From: Pelagibacterales bacterium SAG-MED19
Lineage (GTDB): Bacteria > Pseudomonadota > Alphaproteobacteria > Pelagibacterales > Pelagibacteraceae
Direction of reading: 5' to 3'
Length of the DNA: 64,000 nucleotides
Assembly: GCA_014654035.1 (NCBI GenBank)
Contig: JACWDQ010000001.1
Coordinates: 81,384-145,383, forward strand
Shown here: positions 39,852 to 48,172 of the stretch, in pieces
Layout of the letters: each line of letters begins with the position of its first letter
Numbering within the stretch: position 1 is the first letter of the stretch
Notes under the pieces: generated by a model
Told to the model about the DNA's origin: nothing
Databases searched by the model: none
Seen by the model: the letters and a program-made list of their open reading frames with translations, nothing else
Position numbers and translations under genes: made by a program

Positions 39852-40971
39852 AAATATTTTTATCCCTGTAAGCAAACCTTATGTGTCAAATGAGGATGTA
39901 AAATCGATAAATAAAGTTCTCAAGAAAAGCTGGATATCATCAGATGGTCCAGAAGTAGAAATTTTTGAAAATAAATTTTCTAAAAAAATTAATAGAAGGT
40001 ATTCAATTGCTGTATCCAATGGAACAGCCGCTTTAGAAATAGCCATAAAAGCTTTAGGAATAAAAAAAGGTGATGAAGTCATCATTCCAAATTTTACAAT
40101 TATTTCGAATGCAATTGCTGTAATTAAACAAAATGCTAAACCAGTTTTAGTAGATTGTGACCTAGACACTTGGAATATGAAAATTGAAGATATTCAAAAA
40201 AAAATTACAAAAAAAACAAAAGCATTAATGATCACACATATTTATTCATTTGCTAATGATATGGATAAGATTTTGAAAATTTGTAAAAAAAATAATATTT
40301 ATTTGATTGAGGATGCTGCAGAAGTGATTGGACTTAAATATAAAAATAAACCTTGTGGTTCATTTGGAGATATTAGCACCTTTAGTTTTTATGCTAATAA
40401 ACAAATTACAACTGGAGAAGGTGGTATGATTTCAACTAATAACCCAATTTTGAGAGATAAATGCAAAGCCTTAAGAAATCTTTGCTTTGGTAAAAAAAAT
40501 AGATTTAATCATGACGATATAGGATGGAACTATAGAATGACTAATATTCAAGCATCACTAGGTATCAGTCAATTAAAACGTTTGAGTACAACTGTTAAAA
40601 AGAAAATGTATATAGGAAATTATTATTTTAAAAAACTTGGTAAAAATAATCATATACAAATGACGCCCCCACAATCATTGAATTCAAAAAATATATACTG
40701 GGTAGTTGGTATACTAATTAAAGATAAAAAAATATTGGCATCAAATGTAATACAAAATTTGAGATCACATGGTATTGGGGCAAGACCTTTTTTTTGGCCA
40801 ATGAACGAACAGAAAATTTTTAAAAAACTAAAAATATTTAATAATACAAAATATCCTAATTCAAACTATTTAAGTAGATATGGATTTTATATACCATCTT
40901 TTTTAAAAATTAAGAATTCTGAAATGGATTATATTGTAGAAATCTTAAATAAAATATTTAAGATCAAATAG
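39826..40971 (+). CDS. DegT/DnrJ/EryC1 PLP-dependent sugar aminotransferase
   Basis: A 381-residue aminotransferase. It has VSNGTAALEIAIKALGI, HIYSFANDMDKI, LIEDAAEVIGLKY and the PLP lysine K192 in SFYANKQITTGEGGM. It most resembles perosamine-synthetase-type enzymes that aminate nucleotide-activated keto sugars for O-antigen or similar glycans. No sugar dehydratase is next to it, so its keto-sugar supply must come from elsewhere. Confidence 0.87.
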   Translation: MKKKLKSNKNIFIPVSKPYVSNEDVKSINKVLKKSWISSDGPEVEIFENKFSKKINRRYSIAVSNGTAALEIAIKALGIKKGDEVIIPNFTIISNAIAVIKQNAKPVLVDCDLDTWNMKIEDIQKKITKKTKALMITHIYSFANDMDKILKICKKNNIYLIEDAAEVIGLKYKNKPCGSFGDISTFSFYANKQITTGEGGMISTNNPILRDKCKALRNLCFGKKNRFNHDDIGWNYRMTNIQASLGISQLKRLSTTVKKKMYIGNYYFKKLGKNNHIQMTPPQSLNSKNIYWVVGILIKDKKILASNVIQNLRSHGIGARPFFWPMNEQKIFKKLKIFNNTKYPNSNYLSRYGFYIPSFLKIKNSEMDYIVEILNKIFKIK

Positions 40972-40993
40972 AATTTAATTATATTTTTTTAGA

Positions 40994-41926
40994 ATGAAAA
41001 ATAGTGATATCTTTAATGAAAAATTTATTAACATTGATACTAAATCAATAGCTTCAAAATTAGACAACGAAGGTTTTTTTTTCATTGAAAACGCATTTAA
41101 TAAAAATTTTTTAGACTCTCTCTTAGCTGAAATTAATGATAATAAGTTCTCTGTAAACAAAAATTGGACATCAGGTGTTTACACTGAAAAACAATATTAT
41201 GTAAAACATTTACTTGGCTGCTCAAAATCATTTTATTATTTATCATCTAGTTCAGGTGTTTTTGATATATGTGATCAATATTTTAAAAACGAGTATAGAC
41301 TTAAAGCTTTTAGATACTACGAAACATATTACGCACATAAAATGGAGTGGCATACAGATAATAAAATAGCCAAAAAAGCTGGAAACAAGTTTAGTGAAAT
41401 TCCTGGAATTATTTTTATCGTTTATTTAGATGATGTTGAAGATGGTGAATTTCAGTACGTTAAAGGATCTCACAAAATCTCAAATGTAGAAGCTTATAAT
41501 GTTTATTCAAATAAACAGATTTTAGATGAATTTAAAAATGATGTTATTTCCTTTAAGGGAAAAAAAGGAGATTTGATAATTTATAATACTTATGGCATTC
41601 ATAGGGCCAAACCAGTAATCAATAATAAAAATTTTGTAAGAAAAAGCCTCTTCTTTCAAATTGATTCAAGTTTATCATCAGCAGAACCATCGTTATTAAA
41701 TCCCTCATACTTTGATAAAATGGATGATAAAACTTTAAAATATTTCGGTTTTGGTTTGCCTAGCGAGTCTTCAACTTATCCAGACAGTAATCTCAACAGA
41801 TTACCTTTAAAAATATTTTTTAAAGAAATATTTTTAACATATATTCCTTATAAACTTCCAAGAGTAATATACATGATGTTTCCAAACATACTTAGAAAGT
41901 TTTTTAAAAGGTTTTTAAAATCTTAG
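40994..41926 (+). CDS. PhyH-family 2-oxoglutarate/Fe(II) dioxygenase
   Basis: A 310-residue phytanoyl-CoA-dioxygenase-like enzyme with iron ligands H120-x-D122 (MEWHTDNK) and H203 (NTYGIHRAKPV); FQYVKGSHKIS is the typical loop before the distal histidine. It is unrelated in length and detail to the PhyH gene at 35505. The substrate is unknown; context suggests a polysaccharide or surface metabolite. Confidence 0.78.
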   Translation: MKNSDIFNEKFINIDTKSIASKLDNEGFFFIENAFNKNFLDSLLAEINDNKFSVNKNWTSGVYTEKQYYVKHLLGCSKSFYYLSSSSGVFDICDQYFKNEYRLKAFRYYETYYAHKMEWHTDNKIAKKAGNKFSEIPGIIFIVYLDDVEDGEFQYVKGSHKISNVEAYNVYSNKQILDEFKNDVISFKGKKGDLIIYNTYGIHRAKPVINNKNFVRKSLFFQIDSSLSSAEPSLLNPSYFDKMDDKTLKYFGFGLPSESSTYPDSNLNRLPLKIFFKEIFLTYIPYKLPRVIYMMFPNILRKFFKRFLKS

Positions 41927-41947
41927 GATTAATTTTTTATCTGAATT

Positions 41948-44752
41948 ATGATTTTCATATTTTCTTTTTTAACTGGAATATTTTTTAATCAAATAAATAT
42001 ATTCAAAAACATTAAAATTTATTATTCGATAATGTTTTTATTATTTTTATTATCTTTATTCTATATTTCTATTGATGTAATTACTGGTGATGGATTTACT
42101 CGATCATTTTGGCTTCATTTGCAAAGCGATTTAACTGGTGCTACTTATTTACCTTATCTTTTAATATTCTTTTTCAGATCATTATTTTTTATTTTATCTT
42201 TTGTAATAGGTTTTGTAATACAAAAAAAAATTTTTCGATTTTTATTAATTAAGAATTATTATTTTAGGATGATAATATTAATATTTGTTATTTTTTTTAA
42301 TCCTGCATCAATGTCTTTAATTAAAAGTTTTAAAATGACATATGGTACTTCTGGTATTAAGAATAATCTTAATTTTAGTGATTATTATAAAAGTGTAAAT
42401 AATTTGCCCGAAGATTTTATCAATAGAGATTTAATCGTAATATCAGTAGAAAGTTTAGAAAGAACATTTTATACTAATGAAGAATTAAAAAAAATTTTAG
42501 ATTTATCTCTTCTTAAGAGAAAAGACTTAATTGATTTTACTAATATAAATCAAGCTAATGGTTACACAGATTGGACGATAGCTGGCCTTGTAGCTGCTAA
42601 CTGTGGCTTACCATTGGTTAATTATAGGTTTTATTCAAACTTCAATTGTTTGACTGACTTGCTGTTCAAAAAAAAATACAACTTAATGACCATTCAAGGT
42701 ACTTTACCAGAGTTCGCTGGTAATGGAAATTTTTATAAAATTCATAATGTAAAAAAAATAATTGGACTCAAAGAGATATCTGATCATTTTTCTAAAAAGA
42801 ATAAAAAAATAGTATCGAGTCGATGGGGTGTCTATGATCATTTTGTTTTAGAATATGCTTCTAATCAAATTAAAGACTTAGAAAATCAAAATAATCCTTA
42901 TGCTGTTTGGATAAATACAGTTGATACACACCCACCAAATGGACTGCTATCTAATAATTGTAAAAAAATAAGCAAAGATATATCATTAAATTTTTTAAAG
43001 GTAGTTCATTGTACTGATTTATATCTCAATAATTTTATTAATCAGATTAATAAATATGATAAAAAAAAGAATAACTTAATAATTGTTCATTCTGACCATT
43101 TGTTAATGCATTCTCCAATTACAAAAAAATATTTTAAAGATAATAATAAAAGAAAAAATTTATTTTTGGTTATAGATCCATATAAAAACAATGGGAAAAA
43201 AGAAGTAGATATCAGTGGCAATACTTTAGATATTCCAGCAACCATTTCTGATTACTTACGAGGTGACAAAAAGTTGGGTTTAGGCGTTAGTTTATTGTCA
43301 AATAATGATAAAAAAATTCAATCTTTATCAAGTAGCAAACAAAATTTATCTCAAATTATTAAAATTTTTGAAAATGATTTAAATAATATTAATAAAAAAA
43401 TAATTTTTTTGAATGGAAAAATTTTAACAGATGAAAACTTAATTAATTTCATCGAGTTTACATCTGGTTTTAGAGTCAAGCTACCCCTTCTTTCTGTAGA
43501 TAATAGAATGGTTGAAATTATAACTAATGCTAAAGGTCTGCCTATGGAAAAAATTGAGACAATGATTTTTAATGAAATTATTAAAAAAAATAAACAAATA
43601 AAATTTGAAGCAATAGGAAGTTGTGATGAAATTAATTTTGCTTTAATCGCAAATAAGATTGAATGTAGATTTATGTATATAGATGTTAATGAAAAAGATG
43701 AAATGATTAATATTAAGATCTATCCTTATAATGACTACTTTGATAAAAATATATTTATTAGTAACAATATAAACAAAAAAAAATTTATTTCGAGAATAAA
43801 CGAATTAAATGATAACCCATATAATTTTAATATTTTAGTAAAAAACTTAAGAGAGGATATTAAAGAAAACTTAAGTAAGTTTGCACCTTGGATATTTCCA
43901 ACAATAAAGAAATTATATTTATATTCAAAATATAATTATAAAAAAATATATTTTAAATTTACTAAAGACAATAATATTCTAGAAAAAGAATTTTTATTAA
44001 AGGATGATACTTTTATAGCACAAGCAGGGGGTGCTATTGATGGTTATATCCATACTAACTCATTAGAAGCTTTAAACAAAAATTATGATTTAGGAGCCAA
44101 ATATTTCGAACTTGATTTAAACTTAACCTCAGACAATAAAATTGTCGCTGTTCAAGACTGGCAATCTTGGAAAAAACGTACAAACTATGAAGGAAATATT
44201 CCACCAACATTAGAAACTTTTTTAATATATAAAATTGATAATAAATTTTCACCTTTAGATTATTCAAGAATTTTAGATTGGTTTTTGAGCCATCCAGATA
44301 CTACATTAATTACTCACAAACTTAATGACGCTTTAATTATAAGAGAAATATTTAAAAAAATTCAGAATAACCTAATTATTAGATTAGGAACTAACGACTC
44401 TATTAATAAAGCCCTTTCAAAAGATTTTTCTAAAATTTTGATCTCAGAAAAAATAATATGGGAAAATAACTTTTCGAAAAATTATTTAAACTATCTGATT
44501 TATAAAAATAATGTTCCATATGGATTTTATGTTAATAAAAACACAATTTATGAAAAACCTGATTTTTTTAAAACTGCAAAATCTTTAGGTTTTAAAGTAC
44601 ATGTATATCAAGAAAAGAAAAAACTTAATAATATTCTAGGTACAAGTGCTGATGATGTAGAGATTATATGCAATCTTCATAACTACATTGATGGTATTTA
44701 TTTAGATGTAATACCTAAAAACAAACTAGACATGTTAAATTTGTGTGGTTAA
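41948..44752 (+). CDS. OpgB-like phosphoglycerol transferase fused to a degenerate GDPD-like domain
   Basis: A 934-residue fusion. Residues 1-125 hold about four membrane segments. Residues 155-440 are an alkaline-phosphatase-fold phosphoglycerol transferase close to OpgB/MdoB: DLIVISVESLERTF, the nucleophile region GYTDWTIAGLVAANCGLPL with Thr210, NTVDTHPPNG, VHSDHLLMHS and LGLGVSLLS. OpgB adds phosphoglycerol from phosphatidylglycerol to periplasmic glucans. Residues about 690-934 are a glycerophosphodiester-phosphodiesterase-like barrel (NSLEALNKNYDLGAKYFELD). There E721 and D723 are kept, but the two positions where family members usually have His are Gln (Q692, Q736). The C-terminal domain may therefore be inactive or changed. 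Next to the tRNA-Leu remnant. Confidence 0.8.
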   Translation: MIFIFSFLTGIFFNQINIFKNIKIYYSIMFLLFLLSLFYISIDVITGDGFTRSFWLHLQSDLTGATYLPYLLIFFFRSLFFILSFVIGFVIQKKIFRFLLIKNYYFRMIILIFVIFFNPASMSLIKSFKMTYGTSGIKNNLNFSDYYKSVNNLPEDFINRDLIVISVESLERTFYTNEELKKILDLSLLKRKDLIDFTNINQANGYTDWTIAGLVAANCGLPLVNYRFYSNFNCLTDLLFKKKYNLMTIQGTLPEFAGNGNFYKIHNVKKIIGLKEISDHFSKKNKKIVSSRWGVYDHFVLEYASNQIKDLENQNNPYAVWINTVDTHPPNGLLSNNCKKISKDISLNFLKVVHCTDLYLNNFINQINKYDKKKNNLIIVHSDHLLMHSPITKKYFKDNNKRKNLFLVIDPYKNNGKKEVDISGNTLDIPATISDYLRGDKKLGLGVSLLSNNDKKIQSLSSSKQNLSQIIKIFENDLNNINKKIIFLNGKILTDENLINFIEFTSGFRVKLPLLSVDNRMVEIITNAKGLPMEKIETMIFNEIIKKNKQIKFEAIGSCDEINFALIANKIECRFMYIDVNEKDEMINIKIYPYNDYFDKNIFISNNINKKKFISRINELNDNPYNFNILVKNLREDIKENLSKFAPWIFPTIKKLYLYSKYNYKKIYFKFTKDNNILEKEFLLKDDTFIAQAGGAIDGYIHTNSLEALNKNYDLGAKYFELDLNLTSDNKIVAVQDWQSWKKRTNYEGNIPPTLETFLIYKIDNKFSPLDYSRILDWFLSHPDTTLITHKLNDALIIREIFKKIQNNLIIRLGTNDSINKALSKDFSKILISEKIIWENNFSKNYLNYLIYKNNVPYGFYVNKNTIYEKPDFFKTAKSLGFKVHVYQEKKKLNNILGTSADDVEIICNLHNYIDGIYLDVIPKNKLDMLNLCG

Positions 44753-44762
44753 ATAAAAAAAA

Positions 44763-44862
44763 TTTACTTATTAAACTTGTTCAATTATAAATATTAGCAT
44801 AAACACTCATGAAATTTATTAATGCCCTCGTGGTGAAATTGGTAGACACAAAGGACTTAAAA
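44763..44862 (+). repeat. Direct repeat, left copy (tRNA-Leu promoter plus 5' half)
   Basis: These 100 bases match 48021-48120 with about four mismatches (44774, 44782, 44804, 44817). The repeat covers the promoter and the first 39 bases of tRNA-Leu(TAA). The left -10 box reads TAAACA, against TAAATA in the right copy. Confidence 0.85.
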
Positions 44863-44870
44863 GCCGAGGG
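44824..44870 (+). pseudogene. Broken tRNA-Leu(TAA) copy
   Basis: Bases 44824-44862 equal the first 39 bases of the intact tRNA-Leu, down to the anticodon loop (GGACTTAAAA). They continue with GCCGAGGG (44863-44870), which in the intact gene occurs 34 bases later in the acceptor arm, and then with unrelated DNA. Variable arm and T-arm are missing, so it cannot make a tRNA. It looks like an insertion-site remnant broken in the anticodon loop. Confidence 0.8.
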
Positions 44871-45021
44871 ATTCACAAGTGAGTCAGTCCGTGGTAGTCC
44901 AAGGTAGTCTAAAACATCCTATAAAATCTCATAACTTTTATTTTGCTTTAAATAGATATTGAAAAATAAGGTTTATAATTTTGCTCAAACTGGAGCAAGA
45001 CTGGAGCATAGAGAGATAAAT
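44871..45021. other. Island left-end non-coding region
   Basis: No gene. At 44886-44911 several short GTCC/GTAGTC direct repeats occur; CATCCTATAAAATCTCATAA (44913-44932) is a near inverted copy of the stretch at about 47246-47265. The 11-base CTGGAGCAAGA/CTGGAGCATAG pair ends the region. I read it as an attachment-arm region. Confidence 0.45.
44990..45011 (+). repeat. 11-base tandem motif, copy 1
   Basis: CTGGAGCAAGA followed directly by CTGGAGCATAG, then GAGATAAAT. The same pair recurs at 47269-47290 and 47980-48001. The 11-base period (one helical turn) is what arm-type integrase sites often show. Confidence 0.7.
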
Positions 45022-45201
45022 TTATATGATATTGAATTCAAACAAAGGCCAAATAAAAGCTTTTAAAGTAGCAATGATTTCCCCAAAAAATAACCAAGCT
45101 ATAAATCCATTTGTCTTTGCAAAAAGCCAGTTATAATAAAGAGTGAAAACAGCAACACTTATTCCATAAACTATTGCTATAGCCATTAGTATTTTATCCA
45201 T
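45022..45201 (-). CDS. Small two-segment membrane protein (tentative)
   Basis: A possible 59-residue protein from the ATG at 45201 (MDKILMAIAIVYGISVAVF...). It has two hydrophobic segments separated by a short polar loop (NWLFAKTNG), so it would be a small inner-membrane protein. A longer start at 45216 would touch the divergent secreted-protein start. No family recognised. Membrane-protein-like composition alone can arise by chance in AT-rich DNA, hence low confidence. Confidence 0.4.
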   Translation of the reverse strand: MDKILMAIAIVYGISVAVFTLYYNWLFAKTNGFIAWLFFGEIIATLKAFIWPLFEFNII

Positions 45202-45214
45202 GTAAAATGCTACC

Positions 45215-45643
45215 ATGAAATCATTATGCATTACAACTTTGTTTTTTATGCTTATCACTCAAGCATTTTCTGCAGATAGAAGTAGTTTAGAATACTTTAG
45301 ATTATCCATTGAGGAAATCCAGAAGGGACTTAGTTTTGAAGAGAGTATATCCCAAAGCAGAGGTGCAACAGGTACCTTGACTAGATCAGAAGTAAGAAAA
45401 ATCATTAAACATACAAAAAAATCTTTAGAATACTCAAAATTTGTAAAAGATGATGATTTAGATTGGATGGATCCAAGTCTATTTTTTAAATCTTTATCTA
45501 AAAATTATGAAAATCTATTTAGAGAAGGATTGAGACTTAAAATTGAAGCATGGAACGAAGGGGACCCAGTAATAGGTTTAAAAGCTAATAGATTGCTTAA
45601 TGAGTGGGGCAGTTATTACAGAAAAATGAGAAAAAAACTTTAG
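45215..45643 (+). CDS. Secreted protein of unknown function
   Basis: A 142-residue protein with a clear Sec signal peptide (MKSLCITTLFFMLITQAFSA, cleavage likely after residue 20). The mature part is helical and charged: LEYFRLSIEEIQKGLSFEES, TRSEVRKIIKHTKKSLEYS and a C-terminal WGSYYRKMRKKL. No known domain recognised. First forward gene of the tRNA-Leu island. Confidence 0.6.
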   Translation: MKSLCITTLFFMLITQAFSADRSSLEYFRLSIEEIQKGLSFEESISQSRGATGTLTRSEVRKIIKHTKKSLEYSKFVKDDDLDWMDPSLFFKSLSKNYENLFREGLRLKIEAWNEGDPVIGLKANRLLNEWGSYYRKMRKKL

Positions 45644-45662
45644 ATAAATTAAAAAAAATTAA

Positions 45663-45818
45663 ATGATATTAGCAAGATTAAAATGGAACACACCCTTATA
45701 CAAAGTAGATGAATTTGTAACAAAGTTTAGAGATCGATATAAAAATAAACAAGTCAGAATAGATGTAAAGCTTACTGATACAGAGTGCTTAATATACTTA
45801 TTTAAGAAGTTTAATTAA
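45663..45818 (+). CDS. Small basic protein, 51 residues
   Basis: An open frame of 51 codons, MILARLKWNTPLYKVDEF... to ...CLIYLFKKFN, ending in TAA at 45816-45818. The last A of that stop is the first base of the next gene's ATG, a coupled TAATG junction. It fills most of the space between its neighbours. Basic, with no signal peptide. Function unknown. Confidence 0.5.
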   Translation: MILARLKWNTPLYKVDEFVTKFRDRYKNKQVRIDVKLTDTECLIYLFKKFN

Positions 45819-46555
45819 TGAAAGAGTATAAAGGAAAAAAAATCGAACCTAGAGAAATAAAAGATATAAATCTAGACAATTCACCTCATTACTTTTATTC
45901 AGGAAAATATATTGGATTTTGTAATTTAGATGGTTTGCCACATGGTTTAGGAGAACTTATTTCTCCACCTATGGATGTTAAATTTGATAAAGAAAAAAAT
46001 ATTATAAAAGTTACTAAAAAAGATAAACATGATAAAATCCCATGGAGTTGTAATGGAGAGTGGGAAAATGGTGTATTTGTAAGTGGCACTTATAACATGC
46101 CTCCTAATAAGAGATATGAAGGCTCATTTATATTTGGTGATGACGGTGATTGGAATTTAAATGGTCATGGTCAAGAACTTTACTATGGCAATTCACAAGA
46201 AAACTATATTAAGAATAATATCATAGGTCATGTTAAAGGAATATTTGTAAATGGCAGTTTAATCGAAGGAGAGGTATTAAATCCTTCATTGATTAAATAC
46301 TCTGATGAAAAAGGAATTAAAAAGATTGTCTATAATAAGATTAGATCAAAGGGTGAATTTATTGATCAAATAACAAAAGGTAAAATTTATTATGAAGTTC
46401 TTCCAAATATTGATTCAAATAGACCAGAAGGTCAGGGAGTAGAATATGAAGGTGAAATAGATTATGACCAACCTCATGGCAAAGGAACAATGACTTTTGA
46501 AGATGGTTCAAAACGTTCCGCAATATGGAATCAAGGTGAAACAGATTGGACTTAA
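45818..46555 (+). CDS. MORN-repeat-like protein
   Basis: A 245-residue cytoplasmic-looking protein with MORN-type repeats. GKYIGFCNLDGLPHGLGELI (about residues 28-47), CNGEWENGVFVSGTYNMP, RYEGSFIFGDDGDWNLNGHG and EYEGEIDYDQPHGKGTMTFE near the C-terminus follow the Y-x-G-x-x-x-x-G-x-G-x-G pattern. MORN repeats bind membranes or proteins; no catalytic domain is attached. It starts on the stop of the small gene before it. It could modulate the envelope or interact with the host of the island, but no function is shown. Confidence 0.65.
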   Translation: MKEYKGKKIEPREIKDINLDNSPHYFYSGKYIGFCNLDGLPHGLGELISPPMDVKFDKEKNIIKVTKKDKHDKIPWSCNGEWENGVFVSGTYNMPPNKRYEGSFIFGDDGDWNLNGHGQELYYGNSQENYIKNNIIGHVKGIFVNGSLIEGEVLNPSLIKYSDEKGIKKIVYNKIRSKGEFIDQITKGKIYYEVLPNIDSNRPEGQGVEYEGEIDYDQPHGKGTMTFEDGSKRSAIWNQGETDWT

Positions 46556-46563
46556 TTTAATTA

Positions 46564-47232
46564 ATGAAAAAAATTGATCATTTTTACAAAAATTTAGATG
46601 TTGAGAAACTTATTGGTGTTTTAAATAATTGGACAGAACCAAACCTCCTTCATTATTTGGCTGATGACGTAACAAAATGTGTAAATGGATACAATGAAAA
46701 AAATGACGAAGAAGTTTTTTTCAGAACATATCTTGAAGATCTTTTAATAAGTGGTGAATTATTTATAAATCTTAAAGAATATTTTAGTATTAATAGTTAT
46801 TTTACCTTAGAATTGGCTACAAGTGAAAATCACAAAAATGATATATGGAATCAAGTTTATATTCTTTACAGCAAGGTAGATAAAAAATATCGTTTAATGC
46901 ATATTAATTGTCAAAATAGACCAAATAAATATTTTATTTCTATTTTAGATACTATTACTCAGCACGATATAAGAAGAATTAAAACTACAGATAAGGAAGG
47001 TAGAGAATATACTGTGTCTCCAAGAGATTATTATTTACAAATTTTAGATACACATTTTGAAAAAGAAAAAAATGACCACTTTAAATTAACAGGCGAACAA
47101 CTTGATTATATAAAATTTCCAAATTGGCCACACTATTATCAGGGTTGTGGACACTTTAATTTAGGTAAAAAATACTATGAAAAAAATAATAAAGAAGCTC
47201 TTGAACTTGATCATATTGAGATAAAAAAATAA
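46564..47232 (+). CDS. Protein of unknown function (222 residues)
   Basis: No signal peptide or membrane segment. The sequence is aromatic-rich (FHYQG, WPHYYQGCGHFNLG at about residues 193-206), with a histidine/cysteine cluster at the end (HYYQGCGH). I do not recognise a family. It lies 8 bases after the MORN-like gene, so is probably cotranscribed. Confidence 0.55.
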   Translation: MKKIDHFYKNLDVEKLIGVLNNWTEPNLLHYLADDVTKCVNGYNEKNDEEVFFRTYLEDLLISGELFINLKEYFSINSYFTLELATSENHKNDIWNQVYILYSKVDKKYRLMHINCQNRPNKYFISILDTITQHDIRRIKTTDKEGREYTVSPRDYYLQILDTHFEKEKNDHFKLTGEQLDYIKFPNWPHYYQGCGHFNLGKKYYEKNNKEALELDHIEIKK

Positions 47233-47268
47233 TTTAATTAAGATTTCTTATGGGATTTTATAGGACAA

Positions 47269-47290
47269 CTGGAGCAAGACTAGAACATGG
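47269..47290 (+). repeat. 11-base tandem motif, copy 2 (diverged)
   Basis: CTGGAGCAAGA followed by CTAGAACATGG. It sits between the 222-residue gene and the next secreted-protein gene, splitting the island into a 2.2 kb and a 0.7 kb part. Upstream, TTATGGGATTTTATAGGACA (47248-47267) is a near inverted copy of 44912-44932. Confidence 0.65.
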
Positions 47291-47315
47291 GAGGATAATA
47301 TTATAAGATTTTAAT

Positions 47316-47927
47316 ATGAAAAAATTTTTTTTAATATTTTCTTTCTTTCTTTTTTTTATCAATCCTTCAGTTTCATCTGAAAAAAGTAAATTGACTGAAA
47401 AATTTGGTTCATTAGGTTATGGATCTAAGAAATTGGATTATAACTTTGGATGTTTTATTGATACCGAAAGCTATGATGAAACCTTATATCATCGTCTTGT
47501 AGAAACAGTAGGACCATATTCATTTGGATATTTAGATTACAATCATCCAAAGGGCAATATTCTATTATTGAACAATTGGATACAAGACAATCTTCATTAT
47601 AATATGCCAATTGCAAGCACTCATAGTTCAAAAATTGGTGATAACCTCAGGTTAGGATCTCCAATTCTTTCCAATGAAACTATACTGCTCTTTAATGATT
47701 TAGAATTTAAATCAGATAAAATAATGCTTTATAGATCTAGTTACAAATTAAATAAAACTGTAGGAAATAAATTTTGGAAAAAAAAAATGAAATATAATAC
47801 ATTACTTCAAAACTCAAATAATGATGCTCTTGAAGTTTTGGAAGACTTAAAATTTGATTTACTAAAATATATTGCAAAAAATCCTGATAAAGATATGACG
47901 ATTATTTATTCGTGTAATCAATGGTAA
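47316..47927 (+). CDS. Secreted protein of unknown function
   Basis: A 203-residue protein with a strong signal peptide (MKKFFLIFSFFLFFINPSVS, cleavage near residue 21). The mature part is aromatic-rich with a single internal Cys (FGCFIDTES) and one Cys close to the end (IYSCNQW), which could form a disulfide. No domain recognised. It is the only gene in the right-hand part of the island, between motif copies 2 and 3. Confidence 0.6.
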   Translation: MKKFFLIFSFFLFFINPSVSSEKSKLTEKFGSLGYGSKKLDYNFGCFIDTESYDETLYHRLVETVGPYSFGYLDYNHPKGNILLLNNWIQDNLHYNMPIASTHSSKIGDNLRLGSPILSNETILLFNDLEFKSDKIMLYRSSYKLNKTVGNKFWKKKMKYNTLLQNSNNDALEVLEDLKFDLLKYIAKNPDKDMTIIYSCNQW

Positions 47928-47979
47928 ATTTCATAAGTTATATATTTTGAGAATGATATTATAGGATAATATGGGACAA

Positions 47980-48001
47980 CTGGAGCAAGACTGGAGCATA
48001 G
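47980..48001 (+). repeat. 11-base tandem motif, copy 3
   Basis: CTGGAGCAAGA then CTGGAGCATAG, identical to copy 1, about 20 bases before the direct repeat that carries the tRNA-Leu promoter. Confidence 0.7.
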
Positions 48002-48020
48002 AGAGATAAATTAAATAAAT

Positions 48021-48120
48021 TTTACTTATTAATCTTGTTGAATTATAAATATTAGCATAAATACTCATGAAATTCATTAATGCCCTCGTGGTGAAATTGG
48101 TAGACACAAAGGACTTAAAA
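48021..48120 (+). repeat. Direct repeat, right copy (tRNA-Leu promoter plus 5' half)
   Basis: The partner of 44763-44862. It carries the functional-looking promoter TTGTTG (48035-48040), 17 bases, TAAATA (48058-48063), placing a transcript start about 12 bases before the tRNA. Confidence 0.85.
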
Positions 48121-48167
48121 TCCTTGCCGCTTGCGGAGTGCCAGTTCGAGTCTGGCCGAGGGCACCA
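48082..48167 (+). tRNA. tRNA-Leu(TAA)
   Basis: An 86-base type II tRNA with encoded CCA. The acceptor pairs GCCCTCG with CGAGGGC, the anticodon stem AAGGA with TCCTT, the loop CTTAAAA has anticodon TAA (48116-48118), a long variable arm and TTCGAGT in the T-loop follow. It is the intact partner of the broken copy at 44824. Confidence 0.97.
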
Positions 48168-48172
48168 TAATA

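Larger units (their letters stand above)
44763..48167. mobile_element. tRNA-Leu-bounded genomic island (no integrase)
   Basis: An island of about 3.2 kb lies between the broken tRNA-Leu copy and the intact tRNA-Leu(TAA), which re-supplies the complete tRNA and its promoter. It contains only small genes: a two-segment membrane protein, secreted proteins, a 51-codon gene, a MORN-like protein and an unknown protein. An 11-base tandem motif occurs at three places (44990, 47269, 47980). No recombinase gene is inside. This is an inference from repeats and tRNA geometry. Confidence 0.65.

Noticed and set aside
48131..48172. Upstream in-frame start for the 606-residue membrane protein
   Set aside because: These 14 codons lie within tRNA-Leu; the ATG at 48173 is the sensible start.
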